Shown: piece by piece, positions 12,001-22,170 of the stretch | How positions within the stretch are numbered: position 1 is the first letter of the stretch | Layout: every line of letters starts with the position of its first letter | Assembly (NCBI RefSeq): GCF_024166365.1 | Contig: NC_064825.1 | Location: 102,128,480 to 102,192,479, forward strand | Direction: 5' to 3' | DNA length: 64,000 nucleotides | Source: Elephas maximus indicus | Taxonomy: Eukaryota > Chordata > Mammalia > Proboscidea > Elephantidae | Made by a program: the position numbers and the translations under genes | The notes under the pieces: generated by a model | The model's input: only the letters and a program-made list of their open reading frames with translations | What the model was told of the DNA's origin: nothing | Database searches by the model: none

Positions 12001-15000
12001 AAAACTGACCATAGAGTTCAGCGTTCGTTATAGAAACAGGAAGTGAATAACAGTGGTTTTCTCTCTGATTGGTGGGTTTATCAATGACTTTATTTTTTCT
12101 TTAAAGTGTCACAGTGGCACAATGGTTAAGTGCTTGGCTGCTACCTGAAAGGTTGGCAGTTCAAACCCACCAGCCACTCAGTGGGAGAAAAGACCTGGCG
12201 ATCTGCTCCCATAAAGATTGCAGCCTAGGAAACTCTTTGGGCAGTTCTACTCTGTCTGGTAGGGTCGTTATGAGTTGGAATTGACCCGATGGCACATAAC
12301 AACAACAACGATGTTTTTCTTTATAGCTACTTACATTTTTCTAAATTTTCAAAATTTAAAATACTTTAAAAATGTATGCAGTAGTATTTCAAGTACATTA
12401 AAAACCAACCAAAACCAATTCCGACTCATGGCAACCCCATGTGTGCGAGTGTAGAACTATGCTCCATAGGGTTTTCAATGGCTGATTTTTTGGAAGTAGA
12501 TCTCCAGGCCTTTCTTCCAAGGTGCCTCTGGGTGGACAGGAACCTCCAACCTTTTGGTTAGCAGCAAGCCCTTAACCATTTTTGCTACCCAGGGACTCTC
12601 ATGTACATTACCTTACCTAATCCCCACAGCTGTGTGAGGTGGACACAATTCTTATTTTTATAGGGTTCTTAAGAAACCTGCCCCAAAGCACACAGCAGAG
12701 TTCAATTGGCCTTCTGACTCCATGCCTCAAGTATTTTCTATTTCTACCCCCCAGATCTGAGTGGACAGCTGGAGGAAGCCAGGACTGAGACAACTGACTG
12801 AATCCAAGATGGCAGGAACGATGGCAGTGCCTCCCTGCTGTCAGCAGGGATTGTGACCAGGCTGGGGGTGGTGGTGGGAGGTATTAGCTCCGGAAGAGTT
12901 GGAAAACAGATAGCAACAGATGGAAGAGGGCTTCCTGAACCCTGAGGAAGCCCCAGGGTGGGCACAGCCTCACACAGCAAGCTGTCTCCTGGAGAACTGG
13001 GTGCTTTCCCACCCCCATTCTTTGACTTCCTTCCCACCGGATTGTTATCTGGCCAGGAGTCTGTCACCTGTTATGTCACACACTGATAAAACCAGAAGGG
13101 TGAGGGTATGACTCAGCCACCCTCAGGATGAGCTCCTGGGCCTATTCCTGGTTCAGCCAGCCGCTGCAGCCACATGGTAGGCCTGCCTGCCTCATCTGAG
13201 GAGAGGTGGGAGGGGAGTTCAGAAACCCAAATAGAAAGAACTGGCAGACAATGGCTAGGACGACCCAGCCTCTGGGCCACCATCCCCGCTGACTAGCTGA
13301 GACGCCAGAATTTGGCCCTTCCCCTTCTGCTGCCTCACTCTTGGCCTGCTCCTGACCCCACACCACCCTGTACACACACACACACACACACAACCATTCA
13401 GGATCTCAAAGAACTGGTGTCATCAGTTTAAATTTCGGGAGTGCTTTAAAGTGTCCAGGAAATTAGCACATGATGGTAACTCTACACACACTGAGGCCTA
13501 TCAGGACGAAGTTAGTTATTGCCCTGTCCACACTGTGGGCTGGAAAGGGAGCTGGAGCGGGGTGGGCAGGGACAAGCTCTGTCCTCACAGTGAGCCCTAA
13601 GCCTGGCCCAGTGGGGGCTTAGTAACCCGCAGTAGTGGATTTTTATAGTTATAGGGCCTATCAAGCTTCCACATTAAATCAGCCTTCGGATTTGTGTAAG
13701 GAGATTTCTACACCGCCCAGAGCAATTACATATATTTGGCTAACAAAACCGAGAAAGTTTTAGAAACCACTGATGTCACATTTATCTGAGCATGAAATAA
13801 GTATTCATAAAAATGACAAACAATAGCAGCCACAAGAAGATGCGCCACATAGCTATTACAATAAGCCCTGACATTCGGACAGTATTTTACTTGTCTAAGT
13901 ACTTTCATGCGCAGTATCTCACCCCTGTGAGGAAGGTGCTGTTGCTATTGTATGCCGTCCAGTCAATTCCAGCTCATAGCAACCCCATGTGACAGAGTAG
14001 AACTGCCCCATAGGGTTTTCATGGCTTTAATCTTTACGGATGCAGATTGCCAGGTCCTCCTCTAGAGGAGCAGCTGGGTGGGTTGGAACCAACCTTTTGT
14101 TTAGCAGCCGAGAGCTTAACCGTTTACACTATATTATCATCCCCTTTTCAAAGATGAAGAAAAGGAGGCTTAAGGAGATGAAGACACTTGCCAAGGCAGC
14201 AGACACTAAGTCCCCATGACTAGAAACCAGGTCTGCCACCCAGCCCAGTGCTGCCTCTCATATAAAATACCTCCCTCACAAGAAGAGAGGAGGCATTCAG
14301 GGAGGTGGCCTGGCACCCCGGGCAGGGAAGGTCGGTAAGGAAAATGGCATTGGGTTATACTGGGGATCTGGGCAAAGGTCCCACCCCTTCCCACCAATAC
14401 TCACCCCAGGAGCTTGCTGTGGTCCAGCTGGTGGCTAGGGGGCATTCGACAGGCACTAAATACAATGATCTTCCGCCCATACTTGTCATCTCCTAGGCAT
14501 AGAGAAAGAGACAGCACAGTGGGTCAGAGGTGAACTGAGAGAAGTGGGCTGAGGACTGTAAAGGTGCCAGGCCTGGAGTCCTGTACCATTTCGTATAGGG
14601 CCAGAGTGGTCCGTGCACATACATCTCTGGGTAGCCTCTCCTACTCAAGGCGGCACACCTGAAGAAGGAAGGGCAGGTCGGGTTGCTCTCAGGGCATTGA
14701 GGGGGGTATTAAAAACATAACATGACTTTTAAAAAGTTATATCCATGAAAGCAATTGAATCTTGTCAAACGGTCACCTTAAAAGGCAACGGTTATTCCAC
14801 AAACACCCCCCGACTGAGCGCTACATATTTAAAATATCTCTTGAAGCTACCTTCTCAGCAAATCTGAGGCCACCAAAAAAATCAGTCTGATTACTTACTA
14901 GTCTTTTTGTGTGTGTGTGTGTGTATGTGTGTGGTAAATACATACGTAACAAAATATCTGCCATTTCAACAGTCTTACTAGTCATTTTTAAGCACTGAAA

Positions 15001-18000
15001 ATACTTTCTGATTTTATTACTAAAATTATTTACCAGACTTGGCTCTGACTGACTTCTGGCCATTTCTAAAACTCACATCCTTTCTCATGAAGGACATTCT
15101 AAAAATCCTGGAGTGCGGAGGAGTCTGTAACGTGGAAAAATGCTTATTTGGGTGAGATCACTGAGGATCCTTATAAAAATATTCACAATGTGAGGGGTGG
15201 ACCGTCTGGCTGTCATGAAGCAGGGAGTCTGAGGCATATGCTATGCTCTCCAAAGTGAGAAGCTCTCCCAGAGTCAGTGTGGATCAGGGACTCCAAGCAA
15301 ACCTCAGTGCAGACAAGGCCTGACCCCTTCCCCCATGTCCTAGGAACCTTCCCTTCACCTCTGCCCTCAGGTCTTTCCATAGGCACCAGATGACTTTCTT
15401 AATCCCCACTGCATCACAAGAACACTTACACAATCCACAAACTGAGTAAGGGTCTGCCCTTCATCTACTTCTGAGGATGAAAGATTATCCCGCTCCTCAC
15501 TGGGTATCCCACATAATTAATGAGCCATGATCCTCGGTCTCGTCAGACAACCCAGTCAACTGGCGTAATGTACCTCTTAAAGCTTATGCTCTACCTCCCA
15601 TTATGGTGAGTAGTATCTGGGGTCTTAAAAGCTTATGAGCAGCCATCGAAGATACAACTATTGGGCTCTAGTCATCTGGAACAAAAGAGAAAGAAGGAAA
15701 CTCAAGAATCAGAGAAGGAACTGAACTACCAGACTACCTGTCTCCATGAACCACTGCCTCCTCTACCTTGAGACCAGAAGAACTAGATGGTGCCTGGCTA
15801 CCACTACTGAACGTTCTGATCAGGGACACAATAGATGGATCATGATAGAAAAGGAGAAAAATGGACCTTACTGGACCTACTGGGGCTGGAGGAGTCCCTA
15901 AGAATACTGCCCTGAGTTACTCTTCAAACCTTTAATCAAAACTATCCCCTGACAAATTCTTGTAAAAAGACCAGACTTAATGGTCTGACTGAGACTAGAA
16001 GGACCCCAGAGGTCATGGTCCCCAGACCTTCTGTTAGCCCAAGACAGGAACCATTCCCAAAGCCAACTCCTCAGACAGGGATTGGACTGGACAATGGGAT
16101 AGAAAATGATACTGGTGAGGAGTGAGCTTCTTGGATCAAGTAGACACATGAGACTATGTGGGCAGCTCCTGTCTGGAGGGGAGATGAGAGGGCAGAGGGG
16201 GGTCAGAAACTGGGCAAATGGACACAAAAATAGAGAGTGGAGAGGAGTGTGTTGTCTCATTGGGGGAGAGCAACTAGGAGTACAGAGCAAGGTGTATATA
16301 AATTTTTGTATGAGAGACTGACTTGATTTGTAAACTTTCACTTAAAGCACAATAAAAAATTAAAAAAAAAACAAAAAACTATTCCCTGAAGTCACCTTTA
16401 AACTAAGTAACAGTTTAGCTCAAAAAAGTAAAGATTGTTACCCTAGAGTATTACATTCTTTTTAAAAAATTATCTATACAGGACCAAATGGACAACAGCT
16501 ATTTTAATGCACAGATGAGAAGTATGGGGGCAGGGAGTTTAGGTCAACAGGAGTGAAACAACTAGAGCAGAAATAAAGAGAATGGTGTCACAATGTACAG
16601 AATGTAACCAATGGCACTGACTATATCTAGAAACTGTTGACTGGGAGCAGATTCTGCTATGTATATTTTTAACGAAAATAAAATATTATTTAAAAAAAAA
16701 AAGCCAGGATCTTGATGACCCTTCTTTTGTGGTCAGTAACTTAACCTAGAGTCAGTGTTTTCCAAAATGCTTGCCAAGACCCTGGCCCTTTTCTCTAGAG
16801 CTGGGGCAAAGCTCATTGGAGAGGTTGAAAGAGGCTTCTGGAATGTGGACAGGGTGGCCCCAGTTCCTGCAGGCTGCACGGCCTGGTGCTTTGCCTTAAT
16901 TTCGTGCCTCCCTCCCAACAGTCTGACTATCTCATCCAGCCCTTCCAACTCTCCCATCTCGACCCAAAACACTGCCTGGCCTCTGTTTGCCCTGACAGGT
17001 CCTAACCAGGGCCCCGAAATATTTGCGATCTGAGGCCCAGCCCACCAAGCCCAGAGAGACTCTGCCCTCCCTCCTAGTCCTGTAGAGTTATAAGCCCTGG
17101 AGTCCCTGGGTGGTACAAAAGGTTAATACATTTAGCTGCTAATGCAAAACTTGGAGGTTCAAGTCTACCCAGAGGCACCTCAGAAGAAAGGCCTGGTGAT
17201 CTACCACTGAAAAATCAGCCATTGAAAACCCCGTGGAGCACAGTTCTGCTCCAACACACATAGCGTCTCCATGAGTCAGAGTTGATTCCACCTCAATTGG
17301 TTTAGCTTTTTTTTTTTTTTTATCTTTTTAACCTCCAACTCTACCTCCCTAAATCCTCCTTTCGTCCTAACCCCCACCACCAGATCCACTCTTCTAGGCT
17401 CCCGGTGCAGAGTATGTTCCTTGGAATGGCTCACAGGACTCTATGGGCTTGGCCCCTGCCTCTCCCCAGGCTCACATCATGCACACCAACACAGAAGTGC
17501 TTAAAGCCCCTGCCCACATCAGCCGAGTTTGAGCCTCTGCAGTTTCTCACACCAGACAGGCCTTTTTTCCAGATGGTTCTGCTCCCTAACTCTAGGCTAA
17601 CTCCTATGAATCCTTAAGACTCAACCCAGACACATCTCCTCCCAGAAGCCTGAGCCCTCTTCTCCTCCCAGACAGGCCAGCTGTCCCTTCCAATGGGCAC
17701 ACACTGTCATACAACCCTGTCATGACATTCCAACCCTCTTGCATAATTATTTTCGCGCCTGTCTCCTCTACTGGCTTGAGAGCCACTTGAAGGTATCTCA
17801 GGCATCTTTGAATGCCTAGTGCCTGCTCCAGTGTCCAGCATGTGCCAGACACTCAATAAATGCTGGGAGCTGGCATGGGTCACAGTCAGCATTCCATGAT
17901 GTACGTCATTTTGTTTCCGAGTTCATTCATGATGATGCTTAGCTTATGAGGTTGGGCTGTCTTTAGACAGCGACTCTACCACGGTCTGGGGAAGAATTTC

Positions 18001-21000
18001 TCCAGACTTATAGGCAGAGGACCCTCTACAAGCCTGGGTGAGGAGAAGAAGGTGCAGCTTCATCCAGCAGCAGGTTATTTGGGGGGACCAGGTACCACCT
18101 GTTCTCTTTCATATTCTAGACTAGAACGTGACATGCTGGTGTGAGGGTCTGGTACCAGGTGTCTGCTCTGATTCTCTTTCCACTGACTCTGCCTGGGAAG
18201 GAAGAACAGACTGGCAGAGGGCAGGGATGATAAGGTCAGACTGGCAAGCCCAGTCTCTTGTACAATCCGGAACCTCAGAAACCACTGGGACCTCCTGCCA
18301 GAGAAGGAAGATCATCTGAAGCGGAGGAAGGAGGGGAAAATGCAGGGAGGAGTATGGGGATTCTTTCCATCCCTGTCCCCCCAACAGTAAGGCCGCCCTG
18401 TTACAGGCCACGTGGGCTGGCAGATTTGAGGGCTTCAAGAGGGCAGAAAGTCTGTGCACTCGCATAACCCTGGAACTTAAAGATCTTTGTAACTGGTTCA
18501 GCAAGCAGTTGGGGGCAAGGGGTCAGGGGCCTGTGGTTCCATCTGTAAGCTGGTCATACAAAAAAAATAAATAAATAAACAAACCAAAAAACTTGTTGCC
18601 ATGGAGTCAATTCTGAGCCTGTAGGACAGAGCAGAGCTGTCCCATAGGATTTCTAAGGCTGTAAATCTTTACAGAAGCAGACTGCCACATCTTTCTCCTG
18701 TGGAGCTGCTGGTGGGTTTAGAACTTCCGACCTTTCAGTTAGCAGCCGAGCTCTTAACTACTGTGCCACCAGGCCTCCTCAGGTGGCCAAAGCGCCTTGT
18801 AAATGAGAAACTTCGGATTCTTAACCAAAACCCCATCAATGGGGGACCTACCAATTCCACGATGTTATATGAAAGATATTATAATTACACGCAGATTTTT
18901 TCTACGGGAAGAGGTCCAACGTCTCACGTTCTCAAAGGGGACCGTGACCAGTTTTAGGAACCACTTCACTAGACTGTCAGCTCCTTGAAGGAGGGAATGT
19001 GTGTCCTGCCTCACTGAATCCCCAGTGCTGACCACGACGCTTGTTCCAGAGTAGGTGTCCTATAAATGCATGTTGAATGATGCCGGGATGGGGGTGGGTG
19101 TGGGGGTCACTGGGGAGTTGGGTGGCAAGACTCCCAGATGGGTGAGGAAGGAGAAAGTAGGTAATTCTAGGGTCTAGCCCTGCCCTCCACTTCCTGGAGC
19201 AGAGTCCCACTGCCCAAGTTCTTAGGTGGTCAGGCATTCACCTGCAGGCAGAGTGAACGCTGCTACAGGAAGCAACGTAAAAAGGCCCAGAACTCCCCTC
19301 CTTCAGAACACTGTGGGGGAGGGCCCAATGAGAAGGGAGATATGGGTTTGTGGAAAGCACAGGAAAAGACAAGCTGCACAGAGTGAGGCATCTGCGTTCC
19401 CCAGATACCAATGAGAAACTCTCCCGGGTGACCTGGGTGTTAATCAGCAACCATACAGCTTCTCTGGGCAGGGCTGGCAGTTGTAGAAACTGCCAGACCG
19501 GCTGCCAGGCCACGCCCACAAGCTGCAGAGCAGGCCAACAAGATGGAGGTGGGGGCTGGGACTGACAGAACCACGCTTGCAGGAGTCAATCGTTAAACTG
19601 TCAGGAATTTTGCAAGCTGGTTGACATCACATTGGTAGCTTGAAGCTGGCCATGCTAGAAACTGGCAAATGCTACAGTGGCCTTTTTTTTCTTTTTTCAT
19701 TTCTGGAGAGCCAGCTGTTAAGCATTTACTAGCACAGCACTGGAAAGAGCCCACTTGGACTAAGCCAAATTTGACCATGGAGCATGATAGCCGCGGCTAG
19801 TCACGGAAAGACTGCAGAAGAGTTAGGGGCAATCCTCCCTTCTAGCATGGCCTCATTCTCCAGGTTGTAGAGCCAGGAAGCAGCCTCCTAGGACCTCACC
19901 ATGGTCTCATCAAGCAGGACACCCAGCAGGTCCCTGAGCCAGCATTCTGCATTCAGGCTAGAGGGACCAGCACCCAGGCCAGGTCACTGCACAGAGCCAG
20001 GCCCACTATGAAGTGAAGCAGGAACAAGAAAGGCCCTTCTGTTCCCTGGAGCTTCTTCCTTTAGATTCTGGGTGTGCGCCCACACAGCCCACCCCTCCCC
20101 CAGTCATAACAATTTCTCTTCTATTTCCAGCTCCCAGATACCGCCAGTTCCCTGGAGTGAGGCTGCAATTAAGCTGGCACCACCTGGCCTCCACCAAGTG
20201 CCCTTCCTGATCAACAGTCCCCGAGGCTGCAGTCCACAGTCCACAAACCAAGCACAGAGAGCCAGGACTGACACCTACCTGGCTGGGCCCCCTCAGGCTC
20301 ATCGCACCCTGGGGAAACAGAAACATGTTGCAGCCCTGCTTGCAGGGGGCAGAGAAGGCACCCAAGGTGGAGGGGCAGCCTCCCCAGGTCTGCCTTGTGA
20401 TAGGAACTCATAGGCCAGGACAGATGTCAGGACAGAGAATCCTTCACATCAGACATCCCCTACACTCGACCAGTTTATCTCTGGAAGGTTGAGGCAAGAA
20501 GGCTCTGGACCTTAGGTGACACTCCTGTGCCCAGGTTATGCACAGGTCAGGAAAGAACTCTCAGTAGAGATAAGAGAGGCCAAAGCCAAGAACCCCTACC
20601 CAGACCAGGGCAGGCACCAGGAACACAGGTGCCACAGAAACACCTTTGACACTAGGGCAATCCTTCCAACTTCCCCGTTATTCTCGGAGCCCAATATCTG
20701 AGAGATGGTGCTTCCTGCTGTTTCTCTATGGCCAGATGCCTCCAGGCTCCTTCCAGGCCCCTCACCAGGCATCATGCTAGGCTCCAGGGACCTGACTTCC
20801 CTTGCCCACCCTGATGCCTCAGAACAGTGCCATGCCATCACCCTTGCTTACAGCAGCCTGGCCTCACCAGCCAGGGCAGACAACCATTAGGGAAAAGACA
20901 AAGGATCCCACAATTCCAATTTCCCCTTCTAGCAAAGGCCCTAGGAGCAGGAAATGGTCATCACCATCCTAGCTAATATAGCTCTTTGTGGTTTATTCTG

Positions 21001-22139
21001 GGTCTTGCCTCATGAGCAGGAGGGTGGAAGCTCACTGAGGCAGAGACCTCGGGGACATACCCCCCATTCCCAGCAGGGTAGCACATCTGTGGGGAACCTA
21101 ATGCCCCTCACATAGCCTCTCACTTCTAGAAGGAGGCTCTGATCACTCCAGACTCCCTTGGAGGTGGGTTTCCCAGGAGGGGCTGGCGTCCTCCCTCCCC
21201 AGTAACTGTTGGAGTGACAAGCTGATGTCAAGCCAAAAAGAAGGGAGGTGGTGAGGGGAAACGAATGGCCATTTATTGTGCCAACTCTCTTCTGGCTCAG
21301 GCCAGGCCGGCATATGTTCACTATTGTAATCCTCTCAGTGACCCTGTGAGGAAGAAACAAGTTCAGAGAAGTCAAGTTTCTTGTCCAAAGTCACTCTGCC
21401 GCTAGGCAGCAGAGCTGAAATCAAATGCAGGGGTTTCTGACTTCAAAGCCACTAGGCCACACCGCCTCCCACATACCAGCCCCCATGGAGACAATGGGGT
21501 CATAGGTCAGGATGGGGTTGCAGGTGACTGTACTGAACAGCAAGCATAATTAAGTCGTGATTTTAAAGAATGGCACCTGTACTCAGGAGTTCTGGGCACC
21601 TACTCCTCCACCAGTCCCCTTCTGCATGACGTGAGGGGCAGGCTTTGCCTTTGAGGAAAAGTGTGCAATGCTGGCTGTGCTCACCTGCCACCTCCACAAT
21701 CTGGTGCCGGGCGATGTCGTAGAAAGGGTCATCCCACTTCAGGTGTGTGACAGGTTCCGGGGAGCTGCATTTGGAGTCATCTGAGAAACACGGCCAAGTA
21801 AGTGGTCAACCCAGGGGGCTGGTGCAGTGCTCCCCTTGAGACTCATGTTCTTTGGCACTCCCCCTAGAAAGGGTTGTGCTCCTGCTCCACCTCCACCCTG
21901 GGGCCGGGCTGCTTGCCCCCCTTCTGTCCTCTCAGGGTCTCCCTTCACCAGGTAGCGGTCTCCTCTCTGGGGTGCCTGTGGCCACCTGAGATCTGGCAGT
22001 GCCCACCTGACTTAGGAAAGTCTGGCATTTCGTCTGAGGGCCAGTTCTTCTCGTCAATGGAGGTTAGCTTCAGCTGGTTCAGAGCCTGGCTGGTGTCATC
22101 TAAGGTCAGGTCATCCTGCAGCTCTGAGAGCGGGTCCAT
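6062..22139 (-). CDS. ARHGAP1: ARHGAP1, Rho GTPase-activating protein 1 (p50RhoGAP/Cdc42GAP)
   Basis: Cytosolic/endomembrane GAP that stimulates GTP hydrolysis by Cdc42 and Rho. Coding exons in transcript order (minus strand): 22139-22007, 21780-21685, 14492-14405, 9878-9747, 9362-9276, 9091-8993, 8617-8510, 8422-8346, 8125-8048, 7604-7476, 6550-6447, 6343-6062. All junctions are GT-AG and phases join without a break, giving 470 residues. The protein starts [24 protein letters not shown]/Sec14-type lipid-binding domain covers roughly residues 65-218; a proline-rich SH3-binding stretch ([11 protein letters not shown]) follows near 228-240; the RhoGAP domain covers about 245-431, with the arginine finger at Arg282 in EGIFRRSA, the same number as I recall for human. 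The ATG is the one used in human. The human protein ends at residue 439; here the reading frame runs 31 residues further because no stop is present at the homologous place. Large repeat-filled introns separate exons 1-4. Confidence 0.95.
6568..7240 (+). mobile_element. Solo LTR of the MaLR/MLT1-like class (ERVL-MaLR kin), interrupted by an AfroSINE
   Basis: It begins TGTCATGGATTGAGTTGTGT and ends AACTAAGACA, the terminal wording of MaLR-type LTRs, with an AATAAA-containing 3' half. The flanking 5-mers (GGGGC and GGGTC) could be a decayed target duplication. No internal viral sequence is attached, so it is a solitary LTR. An AfroSINE lies inside at about 6721-6866. It is an old fossil, clearly older than the SINE it carries, in the ARHGAP1 intron before the penultimate coding exon. 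Two related LTRs lie in a CKAP5 intron. Confidence 0.75.
6721..6866 (+). mobile_element. AfroSINE (tRNA-derived), nested in an LTR
   Basis: It opens with GGAGCCCTGGTGGCACAGTG and carries the A- and B-box-like tRNA head, then the body (gagaaagatgtggcag, aaccctatgggg). The tail is shortened. It is inserted in the MaLR-like LTR at 6568-7240, so it is younger than that LTR. Confidence 0.85.
9480..9600 (+). repeat. MIR-like ancient SINE fragment
   Basis: The segment contains the typical 'gattaggaaatggaggctca' and 'ggtcacagagt' wording of MIR elements. It lies in an ARHGAP1 intron and is strongly diverged. Confidence 0.55.
10260..10475 (+). repeat. MIR-like ancient SINE fragment
   Basis: MIR-type wording: 'aacacttcacattcattgcc', 'tattatcctcatttaacaag' and a terminal 'ctgcacagct' motif. 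The boundaries are approximate. The rest of 9879-11180 (ARHGAP1 intron) shows no gene. Confidence 0.5.
11180..11589 (+). mobile_element. Old L1 3'-end fragment
   Basis: The wording 'aatttatcctaaggaaataa', 'ggaattggttaaataaatca' and a final 'ttgtacatttatagcatg' followed by an AATAAA-like end is that of L1M-class 3' ends. A younger minus-strand L1 inserted at its 3' terminus (11590). Confidence 0.55.
11590..11939 (-). mobile_element. 5'-truncated L1 3' end, afrotherian type, minus strand
   Basis: A poly-T start (the reverse of a poly-A tail) is followed by sequence homologous to the copies at 41161-41659 and 31642-33948. The flanks share TAAAATGTTTTTT (11577-11589 and 11940-11952), a target-site duplication. 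Only about 350 bp of 3' UTR is present. Confidence 0.8.
12106..12309 (+). mobile_element. AfroSINE, nearly complete
   Basis: tRNA-like head with 'cacaatggttaagtgc' and 'ggttggcagttcaaaccc', body 'cataaagattgcagcctagg', and a tail 'gagttggaattgacccgatg' ending in (AAC)n. The 3' (AAC)n end is the hallmark shared with the RTE LINE at 55505-56189. Confidence 0.9.
12400..12600 (-). mobile_element. AfroSINE, minus strand, second subfamily
   Basis: Reverse-orientation copy: 'aattccgactcatggcaacc' at the left (3' end) and 'cttaaccatttttgctaccc' at the right (head). The body resembles the 'gtccctgggtggtgcaaa' subfamily seen again at 17099, 31310 and 44104. Confidence 0.85.
13372..13392. repeat. (AC)n microsatellite
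   Basis: Pure CA dinucleotide tract of about 21 bases in the ARHGAP1 intron. Confidence 0.95.
13938..14134 (-). mobile_element. AfroSINE, minus strand
   Basis: Starts with 'gccgtccagtcaattccagc' (tail) and ends with 'agagcttaaccgtttacact' (head). The copy is diverged and sits about 270 bp from the ARHGAP1 coding exon at 14405-14492. Short MIR-like sequence flanks it on both sides. Confidence 0.85.
14909..14933. repeat. (GT)n microsatellite
   Basis: GT tract interrupted by one AT step, followed by sequence resembling a reverse L1 3' end up to about 15010. Confidence 0.9.
15520..16372 (+). mobile_element. L1 3' UTR, 5'-truncated, afrotherian type
   Basis: Ends in a clear 3' terminus ('gcacaataaaaaatt' then poly-A) preceded by about 850 bp of L1 3' UTR. 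Its last 220 bp (from 16112) are nearly identical to 50222-50449. Its upstream part matches, in reverse, the L1 at 31642-33948 ('ggtcttaaaagcttatgagc'). The 5' edge is approximate. It lies in the large ARHGAP1 intron. Confidence 0.8.
16385..16697 (+). mobile_element. L1 3' end of a second tail type
   Basis: Ends with 'gaaaataaaatattatt' and poly-A. It contains 'cagaatgtaaccaatggcac' and 'ctagaaactgttgact', the same tail wording as 27250-27537 and, in reverse, 62664-62900. Confidence 0.7.
17099..17325 (+). mobile_element. AfroSINE, 'gtccctgggtggt' subfamily
   Basis: Head 'gagtccctgggtggtacaaa', body 'agaaaggcctggtgatctac' and tail 'catgagtcagagttgattcc', ending in a long T run. The body differs from the 'gccctggtggcgcagtgg' subfamily but the 3' tail is common to both. 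Confidence 0.85.
17765..17875 (+). repeat. L2-like LINE 3' end
   Basis: Carries the familiar L2 ending: 'gcctagtgcctgctcc' and 'actcaataaatgctggga'. Confidence 0.65.
18590..18779 (-). mobile_element. AfroSINE, minus strand
   Basis: Tail 'gttgccatggagtcaattct' at the left and head 'aactactgtgccaccaggcc' at the right. It is preceded by an A/AAT-rich tract at about 18560-18590. Confidence 0.88.
18965..19082 (+). repeat. L2-like LINE 3' end
   Basis: Wording 'gtcagctccttgaaggaggg' and 'tgcatgttgaatgatg' is typical of L2 3' termini. The rest of 19083-21285 (ARHGAP1 intron) shows no gene and no young repeat. Confidence 0.6.
21285..21470 (+). repeat. MIR-like ancient SINE fragment
   Basis: Contains 'gtaatcctctcagtgaccct', 'gaggaagaaacaagttcaga' and a terminal 'gtcactctgccgc'. 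It lies in the ARHGAP1 intron, about 215 bp from a coding exon. Confidence 0.55.
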
Positions 22140-22170
22140 GGCCAAGCCTGTCCCTCAGGTTCTGTAGAAC
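22140..22170 (-). other. ARHGAP1: ARHGAP1 5' UTR part of coding exon 1 (transcript exon 2)
   Basis: A pyrimidine-rich acceptor ending CTCTTCAG (minus strand) lies at about 22171-22178, so the exon holding the start codon begins at 22170 with 31 untranslated bases before the ATG at 22139-22137. This implies an upstream noncoding exon. Confidence 0.65.
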
